Source: GCA-2731375 sp002731375 (GTDB lineage Bacteria; Pseudomonadota; Alphaproteobacteria; GCA-2731375). From it: a stretch of 64,000 nucleotides of DNA. The notes beneath the pieces are model-generated. The model saw only the letters and a list, made by a program, of their open reading frames with translations, was not told where the DNA came from and ran no database searches. The stretch is taken from contig JASMDX010000012.1 of NCBI GenBank assembly GCA_030752605.1, positions 113,806 to 177,805 of the forward strand, written 5' to 3'. The translations under genes were made by a program, and so were the position numbers. Below, in pieces: positions 52,708 through 61,586 of the stretch (position 1 is its first letter; the number at the start of each line of letters is the position of its first letter).

Positions 52708-53664
52708 CTAGGCGGCGGTGCTACCCTGGGAGAAGCCTTTTGGCACGCCGGCCTTGGCGATTGCGCCCAGCAAGGGTTCGTCGGGCAGGCCAGCCGCGAC
52801 GATCTCGCGCACCGCGACGAGCGCATCAATATCGACACCGGTATTCAGGCCCATGGCTTCCAGCATAAAGACCAGATCATCCATCACAATATTGCCGCTG
52901 GCCCCCGGCGCGAAAGGACAGCCGCCCAATCCGGCCAGGGAAGCATCGAATTGGCGCACGCCCTCTTCCAGAGCGGCATGCACATTGGCCAGGCCCAGGC
53001 CGCGGGTGTCATGAAAATGCGCGCTCAACAATACATCAACACCCAGATGCCTGCGCAGCAGGCGATAGACATCCCGGACCTGGATCGGGTTGGCATAGCC
53101 GACGGTGTCAGAAACAGCCAATTCGTCAGCCCCCAGCTCCATTGCCTTTTCGGCGATGCGGACGATTTCGCCCGGATCTATCTGTCCCTCAATCGTGCAG
53201 CCCAATGCTGTGGCCAAGCCGACGCCAAGGGTGACTTGCTTGTTCTCTGGCGTGGAATTACGCAATTCCGCGATCTGGCGGAACTGCTCCAACGACTCTT
53301 CCCGGCTGCATCGCACGTTAGCCTGATTGTGGCTCTCGGAGACGGACAAGACGAAGCTCAACTTGTGCACGCCGGTGGCAAAGCCACGTTGAGCGCCACG
53401 CAGGTTCGGCACTAAGGCCGAAACCTTCAAGCCTTCAAGGCTCAGGGCCTCGTCAATAACCTCTTCACAATCCACGAATTGACCTGAAACACTGGGGGGC
53501 ACGAAGGAGCAAACCTCGATCTCCGGCACCCCGGCCGCGGTTTCGCCTCTTATCCAGGCCTTTTTCTTGTCCGTGGGAAAGAACTGATCAATGCCCTGAA
53601 TGCCGTCCCGCAGGCCAACTTCGCAAACTCTGACGTCATTGTTGGCCCCATCGTTCATCGTCAT
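52708..53664 (-). CDS. liuE: Hydroxymethylglutaryl-CoA lyase
   Basis: About 318 residues from the ATG at 53664, which has GGAAGG eight bases upstream; nearby ATGs at 53670 and 53658 are alternatives. The long frame to 53835 includes a non-coding leader. The TIM-barrel motifs are VCEVGLRDGIQGIDQFFPTD, metal His in LLSAHFHDTRGLGLANVHAA and the active-site cysteine loop GLGGCPFAPGASGNIVMDD. It splits HMG-CoA to acetoacetate and acetyl-CoA, the last step of leucine degradation begun by liuBCD. Confidence 0.93.
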   Translation of the reverse strand: MTMNDGANNDVRVCEVGLRDGIQGIDQFFPTDKKKAWIRGETAAGVPEIEVCSFVPPSVSGQFVDCEEVIDEALSLEGLKVSALVPNLRGAQRGFATGVHKLSFVLSVSESHNQANVRCSREESLEQFRQIAELRNSTPENKQVTLGVGLATALGCTIEGQIDPGEIVRIAEKAMELGADELAVSDTVGYANPIQVRDVYRLLRRHLGVDVLLSAHFHDTRGLGLANVHAALEEGVRQFDASLAGLGGCPFAPGASGNIVMDDLVFMLEAMGLNTGVDIDALVAVREIVAAGLPDEPLLGAIAKAGVPKGFSQGSTAA

Positions 53665-53797
53665 GATCATACCCTTCCATTCCGCAGCGCAAAATATTTC
53701 CGCCTCTTTCATAGCGCTTTTCCCAAACGAACCCAAATGGTCAATAATGGCTATGTTGGGTTTCGGATTGAAGGCTGTTGGGGAGGCTGATATGTGA

Positions 53798-54103
53798 ATG
53801 GCGATTTTGACCGGAGGCGGCGTCGCGACGGTCAACCAAGAATTAGCTTATTTGATGCGAGCCGGTCCTACCGATAGCCTTGACCGCATGGTCGCGACGA
53901 TTTTCGCCAATCTGGCCATGCAGCAGTTTGAAGACGGTAAATCCGGTGTCATGATGGCCTTGCGCGACGGTAACTACACCACGGTGGCGGCGAACACTTG
54001 TATTCAAGGCGAAAAGCGGGTTGATGTGAACCAGCTTTACGATATTGAAGCCTACCGGCTCAGCGTACGCTATGCGTTGGATAAACCGATGTTCCTGTAT
54101 TGA
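53798..54103 (+). pseudogene. 6-phosphofructokinase with most of the gene deleted
   Basis: The frame begins MAILTGGG, the exact start expected for a phosphofructokinase (ILTGGGDxPGLN), but then jumps to VNQELAYLMRAGPTDSLDRM. From there the C-terminal third continues: GKSGVMMALRDGNYTTVAAN, TCIQGEKRVDVNQLYDIEAY and KPMFLY. About two thirds of the enzyme, including the substrate and ATP sites, is missing, with the frame preserved. It is unlikely to be active. Confidence 0.7.
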
Positions 54104-54194
54104 TCATGCCGGGAGCTGTTTCCTTTCTTACACTAATCCCGCTAACCTGAACTTTCCCACGCGGCAATAGCAGGCAACTCGGCCGACTATCTTG

Positions 54195-57100
54195 ATGAAA
54201 AGAACAGGCAGCATATTGGGCAAGGCCGTTGCGGCCGCTCTGTCCTTGATTATCCTGGCATTGATCGGGGCCGGCGCCATGTTGTCGCAAGGGCCGGTGT
54301 CAATAGCGCCCCTGGCGCCTTATCTGGAAGACTTGCTGGATGATCCGTCCTGGCGTTTCCGGGTACGTTTCAAGGATGCGGTGTTGAGTTGGGAAGGCTG
54401 GCAAAGGAAGCTGGATGTCAGGGTCGTTGGCGCCCGCTTCGTGGATCGGCAAGGCGTGGACTTAATCCTAGTGCCCCGCATGTCGATCGCTTTTGATACT
54501 CATGCCTTACTGGCGGGCCAGGTTCGTGTTGTTGGTCTGCAATTGATTGAACCGCGCTTGCGGTTGCTGCGCCACGGCGATGGTCATATCGAGATCACCA
54601 ACAATGAAGGTTCCGACACCACGGCTGCGCGCCGGGGGATCAGTTTTGATCTAAACAAACTTGGTTCGCCCAGACGGGACAATGGCAATGGCGACGGAGT
54701 GGGCGTTGCCATGGCGGCCTTTGGCGAGCTTCGCGAATTGAGCGTGCGCGGTGCCGATCTGTCGCTTCACGATGCCATTAGTGGCCTTGATCTGGCTGTC
54801 CCATCGGCTGACTTGAGTTTGCGTCAGGACGCGATTGGCGTCGCCATGCGCCTATCGACACGGCTGCGCATTGGTCAATCGGAAGCGGCCCTGGGTATCT
54901 CGGCGCTGTATCGCGATGAAACTGCGCCCATAGCCGCGGCGATGAATTTCGCCGAGGTTGATGTCGCGGCCCTGGCCGAGAATATTGGCAGCAAGGGCCT
55001 TGAACATCTACGCGGCGTAAAGGTAGTAGCGGCGGGCAGCCTGGATCTGTCGATCCTGCCAGATGGCAGCATCGAGAACATGGACTTTGAGATCGAGACG
55101 GGGCCTGGAGAGATCTTGCTGCCCGTTCTCAATTCCAAGGCAATGCCGCTGGCGGCCATGGCGGCCAATGGCCGATTGTCGAAGAATCTGACCAATTTGA
55201 CGCTGAATGGCCTGCATCTTGATTTGGGCGACGGTCTGGCGATTCGAGCCGATGGTGCATGGCACCGTGATGGGGCCGGGGCTATATCGCTGCGGGGCAA
55301 GGGCCAATTCGAAAACGTCGATATGGAGAAATTGCGCCTCTATTGGCCCGAAACTCTTGGCGTGGATGCGCGCCAGTGGGTGTTTAGCCATGTTCACGAA
55401 GGCCACGTGCCACAGGGCAGTTTCAGCGTTGATATTCGGCCCGGTGATTTGGATCTGGTCCGGCCACGGGCCGGCATGGTGCAGTTGGACTGGTCGTTCC
55501 AAGATGCGGCGGCGGACTATTTTGGCGAACTGCCGCCGTTGCGGAATGCCAGGGGCAGCGGCCATGTTGATGCGCGGGAGTTCAGGCTGATCGTGGAACA
55601 GGCTAACGCCGGCGGCCTGGAGATCGGCGAAGGACGCCTGCACGTGGCGGAGCTTGCCGCTAAACCGGCGGTTTTGGACGTGGAGTTTGTTGCCCATGGT
55701 GGTGTGCGGCAGGTGTTGAGCCTATTGGATAGCAAGCCTTTGGCGTTTGCTCAGGCGCTGGCCATCAAACCGGAGAATGCCGCCGGCCTGTCGGCCACGC
55801 GGGCCCGGTTTCACATTCCCTTGAGCAATGCTCTTACGCTGGATCAGATTGGTTTTTCCGCCGCCACCAATATCGCCGAATTGTCCTTGCGCGAAATGCC
55901 CGGTGGATACGCGCTGACGGCTGGCACCTTTACCCTGGCCCTGGAGCAGGACGCCTTGAAAATGTCGGGCAAAGGAGCGATCAATGGCGTGCCGCTGCAA
56001 TTGTCGTGGAAGCGCGGCTTTCGCGCCGCCAAGGGTGCGCCAGCTGATCATTTGACCTTCCATGGCCTTGTTGCCGAGACGCAATGGAAGGAACTGGGGC
56101 TGCTCTCCATGGGGCGGTTGCAGGGCGCCGTGAACATGGCGGTTACCGTTGACGTTTATGACAATGGCACCCGGCGTGGAGCTGGAAGATTCGATTTAAC
56201 AAACGCCACCGTGGATCTGAACGAGATCGGTTGGCATAAACCCAATACCGTGCCGGCGGAGATGAAGTTGACCTTTCAGGCCGGAGCCAACGGCGAGATG
56301 GTCATTGATTATTGGGAGATATCGGGAGCTGGGCTGGCCGCACGCGGCAGAGCCAAATTGGCGGCCGAGGCTGGACTGCAAACCTTATACAGCGAGGATC
56401 TTGCGCTTGGGGCAAGCCGCTTGAGCGTTGATATGGCTGTCTCGCCCAATGGCGGCTATCGCCTGCATCTCAAGGGCCCCAGTCTTGATTTGCGCTCATT
56501 CGTGCCAAGTTGGTGGGCCGGCGGTAGAACAGACAGCGGGGAGCCGCCGCTGGAGCTGGGTTTGCAGATTGATCAGGTCTTATTGACGGACGGTGTCGTG
56601 GTCCAGCGTGTGCGAGGCGCTGGCACGCGGGTCGATGGCCGCTGGCTGACGGCCAATATGCGCGGCGTGATGGCAGGTGGGCAGCCGGTCGGCTTCACCG
56701 TGCGTGCGGCGTCGGGCGGGCGGCGCTACACCATCGTCGCGGGCGATGCGGGCGGCATGGCGCGGGCGCTTGGCATCTACGAAAATGCCAAGGGCGGCAA
56801 CATGTATCTTGATTTTCTGATGCCGGAGAGTGCTGGCGCCAAGGTCAATGGCGAGGGGCCAATAGTCGGGCAATTGCGAGCTGATAATTTCCGCGTGGTC
56901 AAGGCGCCGGTGCTGGCGAATTTGCTGACCTTGGGCTCGTTACAGGGGTTGGGTGACATGCTGAACGACAAGGGTATTGCCTTCACTCGCCTGAATGTTC
57001 CCTTCACCTTGCAGAGTGGACAATTGTATATCGAGCGCGCCCGCGCCGTGGGCCCAGCGTTGGCCTTGATCGCCACCGGCGACTATGGGATCGAGAAACA

Positions 57101-57371
57101 GGGTTTGAAATTCAAGGGTGCCATCGTGCCTTCGTACACGATCAACTCGGTCCTTGGCGTGATCCCGATCCTTGGTGATCTGCTGATCGGCCGCAAGGGA
57201 GAGGGCGTCTTCGCCTTCACCTATAAGGTCGGCGGCGATTTGATCAAGCCCAAGGTGTCGGTAAATTTGCTCTCGGCCCTGGCGCCTGGTTTCTTACGCC
57301 GTATCGTCGAAGGGTTGGACGAACCCACCATCGACGACAGTTTCATGGAACCGGAAAACCGGGACCGCTAA
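54195..57371 (+). CDS. AsmA-like / YhdP-type large envelope protein
   Basis: 1058 residues, starting at an ATG 3 bases inside a longer TTG frame. Residues about 8-30 (LGKAVAAALSLIILALIGAG) form one transmembrane helix; the rest is periplasmic. The middle matches DUF3971 (GVDARQWVFSHVHEGHVPQG) and the end AsmA_2-like (LLTLGSLQGLGDMLNDKGIA, VIPILGDLLIGRKGEGVFAF). These bridge-like proteins are thought to move phospholipids between the membranes. Interestingly, the MlaC carrier gene nearby is broken. The stop is 3 bases before an EF-hand remnant on the other strand. Confidence 0.85.
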   Translation: MKRTGSILGKAVAAALSLIILALIGAGAMLSQGPVSIAPLAPYLEDLLDDPSWRFRVRFKDAVLSWEGWQRKLDVRVVGARFVDRQGVDLILVPRMSIAFDTHALLAGQVRVVGLQLIEPRLRLLRHGDGHIEITNNEGSDTTAARRGISFDLNKLGSPRRDNGNGDGVGVAMAAFGELRELSVRGADLSLHDAISGLDLAVPSADLSLRQDAIGVAMRLSTRLRIGQSEAALGISALYRDETAPIAAAMNFAEVDVAALAENIGSKGLEHLRGVKVVAAGSLDLSILPDGSIENMDFEIETGPGEILLPVLNSKAMPLAAMAANGRLSKNLTNLTLNGLHLDLGDGLAIRADGAWHRDGAGAISLRGKGQFENVDMEKLRLYWPETLGVDARQWVFSHVHEGHVPQGSFSVDIRPGDLDLVRPRAGMVQLDWSFQDAAADYFGELPPLRNARGSGHVDAREFRLIVEQANAGGLEIGEGRLHVAELAAKPAVLDVEFVAHGGVRQVLSLLDSKPLAFAQALAIKPENAAGLSATRARFHIPLSNALTLDQIGFSAATNIAELSLREMPGGYALTAGTFTLALEQDALKMSGKGAINGVPLQLSWKRGFRAAKGAPADHLTFHGLVAETQWKELGLLSMGRLQGAVNMAVTVDVYDNGTRRGAGRFDLTNATVDLNEIGWHKPNTVPAEMKLTFQAGANGEMVIDYWEISGAGLAARGRAKLAAEAGLQTLYSEDLALGASRLSVDMAVSPNGGYRLHLKGPSLDLRSFVPSWWAGGRTDSGEPPLELGLQIDQVLLTDGVVVQRVRGAGTRVDGRWLTANMRGVMAGGQPVGFTVRAASGGRRYTIVAGDAGGMARALGIYENAKGGNMYLDFLMPESAGAKVNGEGPIVGQLRADNFRVVKAPVLANLLTLGSLQGLGDMLNDKGIAFTRLNVPFTLQSGQLYIERARAVGPALALIATGDYGIEKQGLKFKGAIVPSYTINSVLGVIPILGDLLIGRKGEGVFAFTYKVGGDLIKPKVSVNLLSALAPGFLRRIVEGLDEPTIDDSFMEPENRDR

Positions 57372-57374
57372 AGA

Positions 57375-57645
57375 TCAATCGTGCCAACAGGCGTATGGCC
57401 AAACGAGTTTGCTATCGCTGGGCTGCATCGTGCCATCATCGAGAACAACCGGTATCGGCACTTGCTTTTCCGCCATGGGCAATGCCTTCATGGCACCGCT
57501 ATCAAGCGGCGGTCGCCCCCGATAGAGCGCGATTGGGTCCATCCAGTAGCCATCCCTTCTGGCTGATCCGACCGTCGCCATTGGCATCATTCTTCTTGAT
57601 GATGCGTAATGCTTTATCCTGAGCCTGCCCACAAGTAATGAACAT
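57375..57645 (-). pseudogene. Small EF-hand protein, frameshifted
   Basis: From an ATG at 57645 the minus strand gives MFITCGQAQDKALRIIKKND then ANGDGRISQKGWLL, containing a good EF-hand loop (DANGDGRIS). Upstream the same frame reads LQSILIVLASSLVMFITCG, a signal-peptide-like run without an obvious start. It stops at 57502 after a non-conserved tail. Another frame continues as DPIALYRGRPPLDSGAMKAL, to the stop at 57375. One base slip near 57550 would join them. Probably a decayed secreted calcium-binding protein. Confidence 0.45.
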
Positions 57646-57701
57646 GACCAAGCTGGACGCGAGGACAATAAGGATGCTTTGCAGCGATATGTAAGCTAAA
57701 T

Positions 57702-58955
57702 CTATGCCGGCCTGATCAGGACGTGACGTTTCTTGCCAGCACTCAACTTAATCACGCCCCCCGCCGTTATATCGTCCATGGAGACCTTGGCCATTTCCTC
57801 GGCTACGGATTTGTCGTTGACCCGCGCGCCGCCGCCCTTGATCAGACGCCGGGCCTCGCCGTTGGATTTGCACAGACCGGCCCGGCGCAACAGTTCGAAC
57901 AGCACCGCGCCACCCTGTAGTTCCGCCTTCGGAACATCCACCGTGGGCAGATCCGTCGCCACGCTGCCTTCTTCAAAGGTTTGCCGGGCGGTTTCCGCCG
58001 CTGCCTTGGCCGCGTCTGCGCCATGACACATGTCGGTGGCGTGCTCGGCTAAAATCTTTTTGGCTTCGTTGATTTCGGCGTCCTGCAAGGCTTCCAGCTT
58101 GGCAATTTCATCCAAGGGCAATTCCGTAAAAAGGCGCAGAAAACGGCCCACGTCAGCATCTTCCGTATTGCGCCAAAATTGCCAGTAATCATAGGCGCTC
58201 AACATATCGGGGTTGAGCCAGATTGCACCCTGGGCCGTCTTGCCCATCTTGGCGCCCGAGGCCAGCGTAAGCAGCGGCGTGGTGAAGCCATATAGCGCCG
58301 CGCCATCAACCCGGCGGCCTAATTCGACGCCGTTGACGATATTGCCCCATTGGTCAGAGCCGCCCAGTTGCAAGACGCAGTCATGGCGCCGGTTCAGTTC
58401 CAGGAAATCATAGGCCTGTAGGATCATGTAATTGAATTCTAGAAAAGTCAGCGGCTGCTCCCGCTCCAGGCGCAGCTTGACCGAGTCGAAACTCAACATC
58501 CGGTTGATGGAGAAATGCCGCCCCATGTCGCGCAAAAACGGGATATAGGCCAGCTCGCTTAGCCAGTCATCGTTATTGACCATGACGGCATCGCCCGCGC
58601 CCTCGCCAAAGTCCACGAAACGGCTGAAAACCTCGCGAATGCCGGCCATATTGGCAACGATGTCGTCGTCGCCCAACAATTGCCGCGAGGCATCCTTGCC
58701 CGAAGGGTCGCCTACCTTGGTGGTACCGCCGCCCATCAAAACGATGGGTTGGTGCCCGGTTTTTTGCAGATGGCGCTGCATCATGATCTGCACTAGGCTT
58801 CCGACATGCAGGCTGGGTGCGGTACAATCATAACCGATATAGGCGGTGATCCGTTGGCGCGCGGCCAACTCGTCCAGGGCATCCAGATCGGTGCATTGGT
58901 GCATGAAGCCACGCTCGACCAGCGTGCGGACAAACTCGGATTTGAAGGCGGTCAT
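57702..58955 (-). CDS. tyrS: Tyrosyl-tRNA synthetase
   Basis: 417 residues from the ATG at 58955; a longer frame to 59003 is less likely. Class I signatures are YIGYDCTAPSLHVGSLVQIM (HIGH-type) and GAKMGKTAQGAIW (KMSKS-type). QAYDFLELNRRHDCVLQLGG and SDQWGNIVNG bind tyrosine, and a C-terminal S4 domain (NGEARRLIKGGGARVND) follows. It charges tRNA-Tyr. Divergent from anmK, the usual neighbour in alphaproteobacteria. Confidence 0.96.
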   Translation of the reverse strand: MTAFKSEFVRTLVERGFMHQCTDLDALDELAARQRITAYIGYDCTAPSLHVGSLVQIMMQRHLQKTGHQPIVLMGGGTTKVGDPSGKDASRQLLGDDDIVANMAGIREVFSRFVDFGEGAGDAVMVNNDDWLSELAYIPFLRDMGRHFSINRMLSFDSVKLRLEREQPLTFLEFNYMILQAYDFLELNRRHDCVLQLGGSDQWGNIVNGVELGRRVDGAALYGFTTPLLTLASGAKMGKTAQGAIWLNPDMLSAYDYWQFWRNTEDADVGRFLRLFTELPLDEIAKLEALQDAEINEAKKILAEHATDMCHGADAAKAAAETARQTFEEGSVATDLPTVDVPKAELQGGAVLFELLRRAGLCKSNGEARRLIKGGGARVNDKSVAEEMAKVSMDDITAGGVIKLSAGKKRHVLIRPA

Positions 58956-59075
58956 GATATCAATTTCCAGATTACGGGAGGCCCGGGCGCCCCAAATGGC
59001 CAAAATGGCTCAGAGGCCGAGGCTGTGTAACACAGCCGGGGGCGGGGCGGCAATGCATCAGAGGCGGGCCGCGCC

Positions 59076-60158
59076 ATGACCGAGTTGCGCACCGCCATCG
59101 GCCTGATGAGCGGGACCTCCATGGATGGTATCGATGTCGCCCTGTTGAGCAGCGATGGCCGGGCTGAGGTGCATCAGGGAGCGGCCCTGGCAGTGCCATA
59201 TGATGGCGAAATGAAGGCCGCGTTGCGCGCCGTGCTTGGTGGCCGGTGCAACACGAAGGCGGTCGCGAATCTCGCGGAAGCGTTGACCAGGGCCCATGCT
59301 GAAGTGATTAATTTATTGCTTAAAAAAAAATCTATAAATACCGGTAAAATAAAAGTAATTGGATTTCATGGACATACAATTTTACATCAGCCGGAGCTGC
59401 GGAAAACCTGTCAGATCGGCGACGGAGCCTTGCTGGCCACGCTGACCGGCATTGATGTGGTGGATGATTTTCGCACTGCGGATGTCATGGCGGGCGGCCA
59501 GGGCGCACCCCTGGCGCCGTTGTACCACGCCGCTCTGGCGGCGGCCTTGCCCAAACCTCTGGCGGTGCTGAATATTGGCGGTGTCGCCAACGTTACCTGG
59601 ATAGGCCGGAATGACGACATGCTGGCCTTCGACACCGGTCCCGGTAACGCGTTGATCGATGATTGGCTGCGTCGCTGCGGCAAGGGCGAGATGGACCAGG
59701 GCGGTCGTTTAGCGCGGGCCGGCCAAGTTGACCAATCCGCTTTGTCTATGCTGTTGGCGAATGGCTATTTCGACCTGACGCCGCCAAAATCCCTTGACCG
59801 CGACGATTTTGCCCTACCCGGCGCGCCCGAATGGTCCCCTGAGGACGGTGCGGCGACCCTGACCGCCTTTACCGCCCAGGCCGTCGCCAGGGCGCGGGCG
59901 CATTTTCCAGAGGCGCCGGCGCAATGGCTGGTCTGCGGCGGGGGCCGGCATAATCCTAGCCTGATGTCGGCTTTGGCCGAGGCATTGGCGGTCCCCGTGG
60001 CACCGGTGGAGACGGTGGGTTGGCGCGGCGATTCTCTTGAGGCCGAGGCCTTCGCCTATCTCGCCATCCGCCATCTCGATGATTTGCCGCTGAGTTTGCC
60101 CGGTACAACCGGCGTGCCCTGGCCGCTTACTGGCGGCCGTATGAACAGCGCTTCTTGA
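59076..60158 (+). CDS. anmK: Anhydro-N-acetylmuramic acid kinase
   Basis: 360 residues. GLMSGTSMDGIDVALLSSDG (phosphate loop), KVIGFHGHTILHQPE, DFRTADVMAGGQGAPLAPLY, NIGGVANVTWIG and FDTGPGNALIDDWLRR match the family. It phosphorylates anhMurNAc during cell-wall recycling. A short piece, 59307-59396, is strikingly AT-rich with a run of nine A, while the protein remains normal in this place. Divergent from tyrS. Confidence 0.95.
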   Translation: MTELRTAIGLMSGTSMDGIDVALLSSDGRAEVHQGAALAVPYDGEMKAALRAVLGGRCNTKAVANLAEALTRAHAEVINLLLKKKSINTGKIKVIGFHGHTILHQPELRKTCQIGDGALLATLTGIDVVDDFRTADVMAGGQGAPLAPLYHAALAAALPKPLAVLNIGGVANVTWIGRNDDMLAFDTGPGNALIDDWLRRCGKGEMDQGGRLARAGQVDQSALSMLLANGYFDLTPPKSLDRDDFALPGAPEWSPEDGAATLTAFTAQAVARARAHFPEAPAQWLVCGGGRHNPSLMSALAEALAVPVAPVETVGWRGDSLEAEAFAYLAIRHLDDLPLSLPGTTGVPWPLTGGRMNSAS

Positions 60159-60229
60159 TCTTAGGCAACACTGCCGCCGCGGGTCATGGACCGCAGGCCA
60201 AGGGTCAGGCCTAAGAAAGGGCGCGGGAG

Positions 60230-60379
60230 TTATTCACGGGCTAGGGTTTGGGTGGCCGGAAACCAAATATCATAAGACCAAAGTACGAGGACGATGGCGA
60301 CCACTGCGGCGACGGCATAGCGCTGTAACCGGGCCGCGCGTTTCTCGCGCTGAACCTCCTCTTCCGTTTTCTGGTGCAT
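60230..60379 (-). CDS. Small single-pass membrane protein
   Basis: A 49-residue frame with a strong ribosome site (GGAGGA, 7 bases before the ATG). It reads MHQKTEEEVQREKRAARLQR, then the helix YAVAAVVAIVLVLWSYDIWF and a short tail. The cytoplasmic, charged N-terminus and one membrane helix suggest a small inner-membrane protein. No family recognised. It is too short for many gene finders. Confidence 0.6.
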   Translation of the reverse strand: MHQKTEEEVQREKRAARLQRYAVAAVVAIVLVLWSYDIWFPATQTLARE

Positions 60380-60467
60380 TGGTGTTCCTCCATTGACGAG
60401 TTAGCTGAACTCGAAAGGCCATCGCCGCTTCTGGGCGCGACCAAGGGTGGGATAAATAGCCTCGCAG

Positions 60468-61256
60468 CTATTCACCCTTAAAATTTGGCTTTTCCTTATT
60501 AAGAAAAGAAGCAATGGCATGCGGCGTGTCGTGTGTTCGCATCATCGCGGCAACACTTACCGACTCTTTGTCGAGTTGGGTTTCCATCGTGTCGGAAAAG
60601 GCAGTCTGTAAGAGACGTTTTAATCCGCCAAACGCCTTAGTCGGTCCGGTTGCAAAAACGCCTGCCATCTTCCGGGCCTTACTTGCAAGCTCGTCAGCGG
60701 GAACAACCTTGTTCACCAAACCCCAATCCAGAGCTTCATCTGGACTAAGCACCCGATTGGTCATCGCCAGCTCTTTGGCGCGCAATAACCCTACGTGCTT
60801 GGCAAGAAAATACGTTGACGAGCCATCTGGCGTTAACGCTGAAGCCGTATAAGCGGAAACAAATTTTGCCTTATCTGAAGCAATTACGTAGTCGCCAGCC
60901 AAGGCGAGTGAGAAGCCACCGCCACCAGCCGCTCCATTAACTGCGACTACGAGGGGCGCATCCATCTGCGAAAACCGCGTAATGGCAGCGTGGAGAATAG
61001 TCGCCAATTCTAGAATCTGCGCTTCACCATGGCCGTCCATTTCAGACAAAACAGCTAAATCGGCTCCGCCGCAGAATAGTTTGCCGCGCCCAGTAAGTAT
61101 CACTGAACGGATTGACTTGTTGGTCGAACACTTGATCGATACAGCAAATAACTCCTCAACCATCTTCTTATTCAGAGTATTTGCGTTGTCCGGACGGTTA
61201 AGCGTGATCGTTGCAACACTGTCCGTAACTTCGAAATCGATAGTTTCATATTCCAT
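60468..61256 (-). CDS. Enoyl-CoA hydratase/isomerase family protein
   Basis: 262 residues from the ATG at 61256 (MEYETIDFEVTDSV). TITLNRPDNANTLNKKMVEE, LTGRGKLFCGGADLAVL (oxyanion hole) and VAVNGAAGGGGFSLALAGDY are crotonase motifs. The usual catalytic Glu position reads VSAYTASALTPDGSSTYFLA, with no Glu at the usual spots, so the reaction may be an isomerase or other crotonase type. Base and codon use are AT-richer than the surroundings, suggesting acquisition together with the cyclase gene. Confidence 0.85.
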   Translation of the reverse strand: MEYETIDFEVTDSVATITLNRPDNANTLNKKMVEELFAVSIKCSTNKSIRSVILTGRGKLFCGGADLAVLSEMDGHGEAQILELATILHAAITRFSQMDAPLVVAVNGAAGGGGFSLALAGDYVIASDKAKFVSAYTASALTPDGSSTYFLAKHVGLLRAKELAMTNRVLSPDEALDWGLVNKVVPADELASKARKMAGVFATGPTKAFGGLKRLLQTAFSDTMETQLDKESVSVAAMMRTHDTPHAIASFLNKEKPNFKGE

Positions 61257-61281
61257 CACGTTGATCTCCCTTGGTGACCCC

Positions 61282-61425
61282 ATGCTCAATCACTTCTCGC
61301 GCTCGGAATTGGCCTGTCCGGCGACAGACGAAGTGCGCCTTGCTATTGGCTTTGGCGAGGCCCTAGAGCGCCTTCGCGTCGAACTGGACGCACCAATATA
61401 GCTCACCAGCGCCTGCCGCCCACCT
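61282..61425 (+). pseudogene. M15A peptidase N-terminal remnant with in-frame stop
   Basis: MLNHFSRSELACPATDEVRL followed by AIGFGEALERLRVELDAPI matches the start of phage-type peptidase M15A proteins (HFxxSEL ... LexLRxxLgxP). A TAG follows at 61399, but the frame continues LTSACRPP, resembling the expected SxCRs region, then decays. The zinc-binding His/Asp part is missing. Probably a phage lysis-gene scrap. Confidence 0.55.
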
Positions 61426-61586
61426 TTGCGTTATGGCCAGAGGACCTTCAAAAAAAATCTCTACATCCAATCTCCTTATAGTAAGCAAATGATTTGTGTC
61501 AGGCTGGCGCACCGGTCACGCCTTCGGCGTTGGGATAAAAGGCCGGGAACGACTATCATTTGAAATCGAAATAGGGAGGTAATTCT

